NCBI RefSeq assembly: GCF_001277295.1 | Contig: NZ_CP011456.1 | Location: 2,542,001 to 2,606,000, forward strand | Direction: 5' to 3' | DNA length: 64,000 nucleotides | Source: Anabaena sp. WA102 | Lineage (GTDB): Bacteria; Cyanobacteriota; Cyanobacteriia; Cyanobacteriales; Nostocaceae | Shown: in pieces, positions 53,982 through 60,440 of the stretch | Layout of the letters: each line of letters begins with the position of its first letter | How positions within the stretch are numbered: position 1 is the stretch's first letter | Notes under the pieces: generated by a model | What the model was told of the DNA's origin: nothing | Databases searched by the model: none | The model's input: only the letters and a program-made list of their open reading frames with translations | Made by a program: the position numbers and the translations under genes

Positions 53982-54023
53982 ATTTTTTATAGAAAATCGG
54001 TAATATAGTGTGCTGATTGTCAA

Positions 54024-54274
54024 TATTCATGGGTGAAGGCAAGCAGGGGGGTAGGGGAGGTAGGGGAGGTGGGGGAGGTAGGGGAGGTGGGGGAGGTAGG
54101 GGAGGTAGGGGGGGTAGGGGAGGTAGGGGGGGTAGGGGAGGTAGGGGGGTAGGGGAGGTGGGGGAGGGAAGAACAGAGGTTTTTTTTCGATCATTACCCG
54201 TCAAAATAAATTTGACAAACTACTAGTAACAATTATACCTGCTGACAAGTACAAAGTGCCTGAATTGGCTAACT
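54024..54274. repeat. Purine-rich GGTAGGGGAGGT array
   Basis: 54038 to ~54170 is a G/A-rich tract of GGTAGGGGA, GGTGGGGGA and GGTAGGGGG units. It is the complement-type equivalent of the C/T tracts at 2519 and 17247. The open frames across it on both strands (Gly/Arg- or Pro/Leu-rich) are artefacts. The remainder to 54274 has no assigned feature. Confidence 0.85.
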
Positions 54275-54503
54275 AGGGCTTGCTGAAAAAACGTAAACCG
54301 TAAATGAATCAAAGGTTTGAGGTTGATAAAAAGGAAAATAGGTGCAAGGTTTTTGAGGGGGTAGTACCAAAACGGAGTATTTTACCTCTAATAAACTTAA
54401 AAGTTTGGGGATGACAGATAGCTGAAACTGTCACCTGTCAACTGTCACCTGTCAACTGTCACCTGTCACCTCCCTTCACGAGAAGACTTATTCAGCAAAC
54501 CCT
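54275..54503. mobile_element. Miniature element, family C (copy 2 of 3), with CTGTCAC heptamers
   Basis: 229 bp with ends AGGGCTTGCTGA and TCAGCAAACCCT, flanked by a 4 bp direct repeat AACT. Inside near the right end is a CTGTCAC/CTGTCAA heptamer array (54427-54470). It is longer than the other copies (127 and 119 bp) and its interior is unrelated to them. Confidence 0.8.
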
Positions 54504-54851
54504 AACTAATGATAATGATAAGATTTTCCAATGAAGCTGAGAAAAATCTCAGCCTATTTTTGACTAGAGATGTTGTCCACAAGATTGATTTAATCAGGTT
54601 CTTGATTATTTCTGATCTTTGGCAGTCCTCATATTGACTAATTGATCAGGTTAAGAGAAACTTATAATTAACGAAGGTAAATACTAGTGAAAATAATAAA
54701 TTTTGTAAAAACGATGAAATATATGTCCTTAAGTATGGGAAATTATGAGATAGGTGGCAAATTTGTATCTAAATTCCTATCCCTAAATTTTGAGCTAGTC
54801 TGAAATCAGGCAGCTAGGTTCAAATCTATTATCTAGGTTGGCTTTCAAAGC
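54504..54851. other. Intergenic region before the DUF2997 operon
   Basis: 348 bp of AT-rich sequence with no repeat, hairpin or reading frame that I can support. It should contain the promoter of the 54852-55942 operon; no NtcA-type GTA-N8-TAC site stood out. Confidence 0.5.
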
Positions 54852-55061
54852 ATGGAAACATTAGAATTCATCATTTATCCAGATGGTCGAGTACAAGAAA
54901 AAGTCACCGGTATTATCGGTGCATCTTGTGCTGAGGTGACAGCAGCCATAGAAGCCCAGCTAGGACGAGTGTTGAGTAATGAACCAACCTCAGAGTTTTT
55001 CGCCACTAACCCGCAGCAAAATAGTGTGGCGAATACACAAACCGCCCACAGCGAATGGTAA
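54852..55061 (+). CDS. DUF2997 family small protein
   Basis: 69 residues, METLEFIIYPDGRVQEKVTG, IIGASCAEVTAAIEAQLGRV. This matches DUF2997, a short conserved cyanobacterial family normally encoded next to ycf35 (DUF1257) and a ferredoxin, as here. It is probably a small soluble alpha/beta protein. Function unknown. It is the first gene of a three-gene operon, 39 bp before ycf35. Confidence 0.85.
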   Translation: METLEFIIYPDGRVQEKVTGIIGASCAEVTAAIEAQLGRVLSNEPTSEFFATNPQQNSVANTQTAHSEW

Positions 55062-55100
55062 GTTTTCCAACTAGTTAATGTTCATTGATTACAAACCACT

Positions 55101-55487
55101 ATGTCACACTTTAGCCAAATTAAAACACAAATCCGTAATCTAGAATCCTTGAAAGATGCCCTTTCCGATTTGGGAATAGACTGGAAACCTGGACCTTGTG
55201 AGGTGCGTGGTTATCGTGGTCAAACTCATGCAGCCGAAGTAACTATTGAACAGCAAAACGGCTATGACATCGGTTTCAGATGGAATGGTCAAGAATACGA
55301 ATTAGTTGCAGATTTACAATATTGGCAACAAAATCTATCTGTGGACGGGTTTGTCCGTCAAGTAACTCAACGTTATGCTTATCAAACAATAGTCAAAGAA
55401 ACCACTAAAGTTGGCTTCCAAGTGGCAGAACAACAGCAACAGGAAGATGGTTCTATTCGTCTAGTAGTACAACGCTGGAGTGCGTAA
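55101..55487 (+). CDS. ycf35: Ycf35/DUF1257 family protein
   Basis: 128 residues, a family conserved in cyanobacteria and in red-algal-type plastid genomes (ycf35). Visible: SHFSQIKTQIRNLESLKDAL, GPCEVRGYRGQTHAAEVTIE, DIGFRWNGQEYELVADLQYW and QRYAYQTIVKETTKVGFQVA. The function is not established. The stop codon overlaps the ATG of the ferredoxin gene (TAATG), which implies coupled translation. Confidence 0.92.
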   Translation: MSHFSQIKTQIRNLESLKDALSDLGIDWKPGPCEVRGYRGQTHAAEVTIEQQNGYDIGFRWNGQEYELVADLQYWQQNLSVDGFVRQVTQRYAYQTIVKETTKVGFQVAEQQQQEDGSIRLVVQRWSA

Positions 55488-55942
55488 TGTCTAATTTGCA
55501 GCCGTCGCCACAAGCAGAGGAATATAATCGTTCCGGCTTAGAACCAGAATTAGGGAGTTTTCTCCGAGATGTCCCTGAACGTTCTGGTTTAGAACCGGAA
55601 TTAGGTGGATTGGTGCGGCAAAAAGGCGTTTATGTGGATGAAATTACCTGTATCGGTTGTAAGCATTGCGCCCATGTTGCCCGAAATACTTTTTTTATTG
55701 AAGAAGATTATGGGCGATCGCGCGTCATCCGTCAAGATGGAGACATAGAAGAGGTAGTTCAAGAAGCCATAGATACCTGTCCTGTTGATTGTATTCACTG
55801 GGTTGATTACACAGAACTTAAAAATTTAGAAGAAGACAGAAAATATCAGGTAATTCCTGTAGTTGGTTATCCAGTAGAACATGGTGTAGCCATTACAGAA
55901 AAACGCCGGAAAAAACAAAAGTTAAAAAAATCCAATCCTTAA
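55487..55942 (+). CDS. 4Fe-4S ferredoxin
   Basis: 151 residues. The core (~48-105) is a ferredoxin of the single-cluster type: ITCIGCKHCAHVARNTFFIE followed by DTCPVDCIHWV, with CxxCxxC and a distant CxxxC that can hold a 4Fe-4S cluster. The N-terminal ~45 residues contain a duplicated motif, RSGLEPELGSFLRDVPE then RSGLEPELGGLVRQKG. The C-terminus is strongly basic (EKRRKKQKLKKS). Coupling to ycf35 and DUF2997 suggests a shared redox or assembly role, not known. Confidence 0.9.
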   Translation: MSNLQPSPQAEEYNRSGLEPELGSFLRDVPERSGLEPELGGLVRQKGVYVDEITCIGCKHCAHVARNTFFIEEDYGRSRVIRQDGDIEEVVQEAIDTCPVDCIHWVDYTELKNLEEDRKYQVIPVVGYPVEHGVAITEKRRKKQKLKKSNP

Positions 55943-56565
55943 ATAACTTGACAATTTGTATTGATTATGCAGTTAAGCGCTGGTTTTACCAGTGCTTTTA
56001 TTTTATATCCCACATTCCGCACCCCACATCAAATTCAAATCTTTTATTTAGGGTTTGCTGAATGAGTTATCTGTGAGGGCTAACGCCACGCTGCGCTATC
56101 AGGAGGTAGGGGCGCAGGGCCTGCGCCCATTCAGGAGTATGGCTAACGCTACGCTATCAGCAAACCCTATTTAATTAACTTTGCTCTTTATTTTAGTTAA
56201 CCTTGTTAAATCTTAATTAATCATATTATAGTCAAATTAAAAATGTTCTTTAATGTTGAAACGTGAACAGGTAAAGACCGTTAAGTTTTCATTCAAGGAG
56301 CTTGTGAGGAAGAGAAAATTTGTAGAATGAATAATAAGATTATTTCTGTAACTGTGAAAAAGGGTCTTCAGGTGTGATATGTGTGAATTGGAATAAAATC
56401 CGTGCCAATGGAGATTTGAAGGCGTTTTGAACGGTTGTGTTTTGACGTATAATAAAAGACTGTATTTGGCAAATTAAGCCGGATTCGTGACTCTCGCTGC
56501 TGACAAGTTTTGACAACAAAAATTTGTAATTGTTTTGGAAATTGTAATTTTAGGTTCGGGAATCT
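55943..56565. other. Intergenic region upstream of hemF, with one miniature element
   Basis: Contains the family C element at 56050-56168. The remaining ~400 bp before hemF is AT-rich; TATAATAAAAG around 56449 could be part of a promoter but I cannot confirm a -35 box. No gene is seen. Confidence 0.5.
56050..56168. mobile_element. Miniature element, family C (copy 3 of 3)
   Basis: 119 bp with ends AGGGTTTGCTGA and TCAGCAAACCCT, flanked by the 4 bp direct repeat ATTT. Inside are two dispersed repeats and the 23 bp palindrome (56106-56128), i.e. much the same composite as in the copy at 20679-20805. Confidence 0.82.
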
Positions 56566-57612
56566 ATGTTAACCAACTCGCAAACCCCCACTATCACAAA
56601 AGAATCATCTGATCTTCTCCCTGGAGTTAATGCTCAGGCTAGAGTCAGCCAGTTTATGCAAAATTTGCAGGATGAAATTACCCAAGGTTTAGAGAAATTA
56701 GATGGTCTGGGGAAGTTTCAAGAAGATAGTTGGCAGCGTCCAGAAGGGGGTGGTGGGCGATCGCGTGTACTGCGTGACGGAGCAATTTTTGAACAAGCAG
56801 GTGTAAATTTCTCTGAAGTTTGGGGTTCTCATTTACCTCCTTCGATTTTAGCCCAACGTCCAGAAGCTACAGGACATGGCTTTTATGCAACTGGGACTTC
56901 CTTGGTATTGCATCCACGCAATCCTTATGTACCTACAGTTCACTTAAATTACCGCTATTTTGAAGCAGGTCCAGTTTGGTGGTTTGGTGGCGGTGCAGAC
57001 TTAACACCTTATTACCCCTTTGCTGAAGATGCACAACATTTTCATAACACTTTTAAACAAGCTTGTGATCAACACCATCCTGAATATTATCCTGTGTTTA
57101 AGCGCTGGTGTGATGAATATTTTTATCTGAAACATCGAGATGAAACACGGGGAATTGGTGGGTTATTTTTGGATTACCAAGATGGTCAAGGTTCTATCTA
57201 TCGCGGTCCAGATCCCAATGGGGAAGCAGCGATTTATAGCAATCAGGTAGGTGAATTACCCTCGCGGAGTTGGGAAGATATATTTGCTTTAGTTCAAGAC
57301 TGTGCTGGGGCATTTTTACCTGCTTATGTGCCAATTGTGGAACGCCGGCACGGGATGGAATATGGCGATCGCCAACGCAATTTTCAATTATACCGTCGTG
57401 GTAGATATGTAGAATTTAACTTGGTTTATGACCGGGGAACAATTTTTGGACTCCAAACCAACGGTCGCACAGAATCAATTCTCATGTCTCTACCACCTTT
57501 AGTTCGTTGGGAATATGGCTACAAACCAGAACCTAATACTCCTGAAGCCCAGTTGTATGAGACTTTCCTAAAACCTCAAGATTGGATAAACTGGAAACCA
57601 AGTCAGGAATGA
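56566..57612 (+). CDS. hemF: Oxygen-dependent coproporphyrinogen III oxidase
   Basis: Aerobic oxidative decarboxylation step towards heme and chlorophyll; 348 residues, normal length. Motifs: SWQRPEGGGGRSRVLRDGAI, FEQAGVNFSEVWGSHLPPSI, YRYFEAGPVWWFGGGADLTP, RGIGGLFLDYQDGQG, ERRHGMEYGDRQRNFQLYRR and RYVEFNLVYDRGTIFGLQTN. It is a single gene with a heptamer array directly after the stop. Confidence 0.97.
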   Translation: MLTNSQTPTITKESSDLLPGVNAQARVSQFMQNLQDEITQGLEKLDGLGKFQEDSWQRPEGGGGRSRVLRDGAIFEQAGVNFSEVWGSHLPPSILAQRPEATGHGFYATGTSLVLHPRNPYVPTVHLNYRYFEAGPVWWFGGGADLTPYYPFAEDAQHFHNTFKQACDQHHPEYYPVFKRWCDEYFYLKHRDETRGIGGLFLDYQDGQGSIYRGPDPNGEAAIYSNQVGELPSRSWEDIFALVQDCAGAFLPAYVPIVERRHGMEYGDRQRNFQLYRRGRYVEFNLVYDRGTIFGLQTNGRTESILMSLPPLVRWEYGYKPEPNTPEAQLYETFLKPQDWINWKPSQE

Positions 57613-57885
57613 GCAATGGGTAATGGGTAATGGGTAATGGGTAATGGGTAATGGGTAATGGGTAATGGGTAATGGGTAATGGGTAATGGTAAGGAAGTAA
57701 AAAACAGAATATGTTTGTCAATCCCCAATCCCCAGTCCCCAGTTCCCAATTTCCAGTTATTTTTGTTAAATACCATGACAGTAAGTTACACTAACAACTA
57801 GATGTCATCTTCTGGACATGAGTTGATACTTCCTCTCATTGCGAGTGTTTGGATTAGCAAATATTAGTAAAAAAGTATCGGTTCA
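57613..57885. repeat. Heptamer array (TGGGTAA)n
   Basis: 57615-57689 holds ten to eleven copies of TGGGTAA immediately after hemF. A short run of CCCAATC/CCCAGTC heptamers follows at ~57720-57750. The remaining sequence to the STAS gene is unassigned. Confidence 0.92.
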
Positions 57886-58257
57886 GTGATTAATATAGAT
57901 CAAAAAACCTGTACGACTGAAGACGGTCATACCATAATGGTATTGACACCTGCTGGTCGTTTAGATATTACTACTGCTTGGCAATTTCGTCTCAAGCTAC
58001 AGGAATGTATTTCTAAACACAGTCCTCATGTTGTTGTCAATCTAGGACAAGTAAATTTTATTGATAGTTCCGGGTTGACCTCTTTATTAGCCGGGATGCG
58101 TGAAGCTGATAAAATTAGTGGCAGTTTTCGGATTTGTAATCTTCATTCGGAAGCTAAACTTGTGTTTGAAGTTACAATGATGGATACAGTATTTGAAATT
58201 TTTGATACCGAAGAACAGGTTTTAAAGACTTCACCCCGGATTTTGGCGAGTCAATAG
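57886..58257 (+). CDS. STAS-domain anti-sigma factor antagonist-like protein
   Basis: 123-residue SpoIIAA-like STAS domain. TPAGRLDITTAWQFRLKLQE and VVVNLGQVNFIDSSGLTSLL contain the conserved phosphorylatable Ser in the DSSG motif; GSFRICNLHSEAKLVFEVTM completes the fold. Such proteins are controlled by serine kinase/phosphatase pairs, but none is encoded nearby. The start is GTG 57886 (VINIDQKTC). Confidence 0.88.
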   Translation: MINIDQKTCTTEDGHTIMVLTPAGRLDITTAWQFRLKLQECISKHSPHVVVNLGQVNFIDSSGLTSLLAGMREADKISGSFRICNLHSEAKLVFEVTMMDTVFEIFDTEEQVLKTSPRILASQ

Positions 58258-58368
58258 GATTTATCGGAAAATCCAAAATCTAAAATCTAAAATTGAATGA
58301 CTTTCACGAATTAGGTCTGATTAGTTCATACTAGAGAAGAGGAATACGTCTTTACTAAAATTTTCTTT

Positions 58369-59040
58369 GTGAATAACGTCCGTACAGTATCTGATACAAA
58401 AAGAACCTTTTACACCCTTCATACCAGGCCAATTAACACTATTTACCGCCGGGTAGTGGAAGAGTTGATGGTAGAAATGCACCTGCTATCAGTCAATGTT
58501 GATTTTAGCTACAATGCCATTTATGCCTTGGGCGTTGTCACCACTTTTGACAGCTTCATGGACGGCTACCAACCAGAACAGGATAAAGAATCAATTTTCC
58601 GAGCAATTTGTCAAGCTGTGGAACAAGATCCCCAGCGTTACCGACAAGATGCCTCCAGATTGCAAGCTTTAGCTGTCAGTTTACCAGTTAAGGATTTGAT
58701 TGCTGGTTTGAGTCGGGCAAATTCCCTAGATCAAGATGGGGACTTGCAGCAGCAATTAGAAGCAGTGGCTACCAATTCCAACTTTAAATACAGTCGCTTA
58801 TTTGGTGTTGGTTTATTTGCATTATTGGTACAGTCAGATCATGAACTGATGAAAGATGATAAACAAAAGAGTGAAGCACTCAAAGCGATCGCTAACGGGT
58901 TAAATATCTCTGAAGATAAACTCATCAAAGATTTAGAACTATACAGTTCTAACCTGGAAAAAATGGCGCAAGCACTCATAGTCATGGCAGATATTTTGAC
59001 AGCAGATCGCAAAAAGCGGGATGCTTTAAAGTCAGCCTAA
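58369..59040 (+). CDS. thf1: Thf1/Psb29, photosystem II biogenesis and FtsH partner
   Basis: 223 residues, conserved from cyanobacteria to chloroplasts; it supports photosystem II repair through the FtsH proteases. Signatures: VRTVSDTKRTFYTLHTRPIN, TIYRRVVEELMVEMHLLSVN, GVVTTFDSFMDGYQPEQDKE and FKYSRLFGVGLFALLVQSDH. The C-terminus is a coiled coil (LELYSSNLEKMAQALIVMAD). The start is GTG 58369; a peripheral membrane protein with no transmembrane helix. Confidence 0.95.
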   Translation: MNNVRTVSDTKRTFYTLHTRPINTIYRRVVEELMVEMHLLSVNVDFSYNAIYALGVVTTFDSFMDGYQPEQDKESIFRAICQAVEQDPQRYRQDASRLQALAVSLPVKDLIAGLSRANSLDQDGDLQQQLEAVATNSNFKYSRLFGVGLFALLVQSDHELMKDDKQKSEALKAIANGLNISEDKLIKDLELYSSNLEKMAQALIVMADILTADRKKRDALKSA

Positions 59041-59083
59041 CTATCAGCACCATCCCGTACCAATAAATAAATTGGGAACGGGA

Positions 59084-59230
59084 TAAGTAATGGGACAGAA
59101 TTAATTACACAATTGATTTTTCTGTTCCCTGTTCCCTGTTCCCTGTTCCCTGTTCCCTGTTCCCTGTTCCCTGTTCCCTGTTCCCTGTTCCCTCTCTCAA
59201 CGAGTGAATTTAATTTTGTCCGACTACTTA
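59084..59230. mobile_element. Miniature element with an internal GTTCCCT array
   Basis: 147 bp with ends TAAGTAATGGGACAGAATTA and the inverse TAAGTAGTCGGACAAAATTA. The interior is almost entirely ~10 copies of GTTCCCT (59122-59195). The terminal TAs fit a TA target site, as for families A and B. Confidence 0.85.
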
Positions 59231-59261
59231 TCCGTATCAAGAAATCCCCCAGATAGCAAAA

Positions 59262-59294
59262 AGCCCGCCTAACATCAAAGTTTTTAGCGGGCTA
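59262..59294 (-). terminator. Rho-independent terminator of ssrA
   Basis: On the minus strand AGCCCGC, an 18 nt loop and GCGGGCT form a GC-rich stem followed by TTTTTG, 22 bp beyond the mature 3' end of tmRNA. Confidence 0.85.
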
Positions 59295-59316
59295 AATAAT
59301 TATTGAAAATTGAAAA

Positions 59317-59705
59317 TGGAGCTTATGGGAGTCGAACCCATGTCCAAATTGGGTATTAACCCTCCACTCGTTCACAGGTTTAGCCTTTCTGACCCTCAAG
59401 GCGGGAATCGTTCATTATCCCGAACGTAGGATGCTCTGATTTAATCTTAGCCTTCAAGCCAACCAGAGAACGCTTGTTGGAGCATCCGTTGGGGGTTAGG
59501 TCTTTAATCCTTAACGGAGTCAAATTAAAGACGCTCGAACCTAAAAGAGGTTTCTTAGGCAGCTACTAGAGCTTCCCGACGAGCAAATTTTACGATATTG
59601 TTCGCATTTACTTTTTTTTTGAGTCTTTGATTTCCGAGAGATGACTCGCTCTCGACCTGAATCACAGAGTAGCTTTCGCCAACCTGTCGAAACCGTTAAA
59701 GCCCC
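59317..59705 (-). ncRNA. ssrA: Transfer-messenger RNA (tmRNA)
   Basis: Rescues stalled ribosomes by trans-translation. The 5' GGGGCTT (59705) pairs with AAGCTCC before the discriminator A at 59317, giving the alanine-type acceptor stem; the 3' T-arm is GGGTTCGACTCCC. The tag frame runs from the resume codon at 59605 to the TAA ending at 59555 and reads ANNIVKFARREALVAA, a cyanobacterial tag. It is one-piece, about 389 nt, with CCA not encoded. Confidence 0.97.
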
Positions 59706-59779
59706 ATGCACTTCACACTTTTATTATAGTAGGTAATTTTGTAATTTGACAAATAAAAAGTATAGTTAAGATTTGCTGA

Positions 59780-59931
59780 TAAGTAGTGAGACAGAATTAA
59801 TTATACAATGTTATTGCGTAATCATTGCCTGGCGTTAGCCATATGGAACGAAGTGAAATGAAGCAATTGCCAGGGTTGTGATTGCTTCCCTGCGATCGCA
59901 ATGACTGTCAATATTCTTGTCCAATTACTTA
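59780..59931 (-). mobile_element. Miniature inverted-repeat element, family A (copy 3 of 3)
   Basis: 152 bp, inverted relative to 9410 and 33058, with the same ends. The internal dispersed repeat is partly degraded (CCTGGCGTTAGCCATATGGA), and a HIP1-like GCGATCGC lies near the right end. It sits upstream of ssrA. Confidence 0.87.
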
Positions 59932-60188
59932 GCGTAGCTTGACACTCTCCGGTCTAAAGACGCGGAGATTCTATAGAGAGTTTCAGTCTATATCCCTCAG
60001 TTATCCCAGTTTCAGGCACTGCCTTAAATATTTGGGTTCTTGCCCTGATTTCGTTGGCCCTGGCGGGCGAAATCATATCTGACAAGCGTAACTTTCCGAG
60101 AGTCCCTCGGTAGCTTTTTATGTCTTTAGTGACAATATAGTTGTATCACGAATATGGATTAAAATCAATGCAGGATTTATCCTGCCTC
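59932..60188 (-). other. Orphan IS605-type right-end-like sequence
   Basis: On the minus strand the segment ends with GAATCTCCGCGTCTTTAGAC then CGGAGAGTGTCAAGC, a hairpin plus TCAA-like terminus resembling right ends of cyanobacterial IS605/tnpB elements. It is preceded by ~150 bp of structured, non-coding sequence (ACTGAGGGATATAGACTGAA, then CCGAGGGACTCTCGG). No tnpB is attached; purL and ssrA flank it. It may be a decayed element end or a stand-alone guide-RNA-like locus. Confidence 0.4.
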
Positions 60189-60297
60189 TAGTACAAAACG
60201 GCGTAAATAAACCAACCATTCTAAATCCTCCAAAAGCCTATACTGTCTTCATTTTGACTTTTGACTTTTGACTTTTGACTTCCGCCTTGCGGTACTA
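60189..60297. mobile_element. Miniature element, family D (copy 2 of 2)
   Basis: About 109 bp with ends TAGTACAAAACGGCGTAAA and the inverse TAGTACCGCAAGGCGGAA. It contains TTTTGAC heptamers (four copies against two in the copy at 30236-30337) and is inverted relative to it. Confidence 0.72.
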
Positions 60298-60440
60298 GCC
60301 TTCATCCCTTGTCTAAAGCCCAAATGTGGCTTCCTGAGTCACCCACATTTTCAAGGGTTTTCGGCGTTCTTCCTTATAAAAAAAAAGAAGTCGGGAATCT
60401 CAGATAGAATATTCATCTGTCCCCTTGGTGCATAACTTCC

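Noticed and set aside
54017..54226. Gly/Arg-rich (plus) and Pro/Leu-rich (minus) frames
   Set aside because: Both are translations of the GGTAGGGGA array with no conserved flanks.
6637..59195. Regular repeat arrays considered as CRISPR arrays
   Set aside because: Units are contiguous 7 bp (or 8 bp) repeats with no spacers, and no cas gene is present.
59317..59705. A tRNA gene suggested by the GGGTTCGACTCCC T-arm
   Set aside because: The arm belongs to the tRNA-like end of ssrA; the tag frame and acceptor pairing 389 nt away identify tmRNA.
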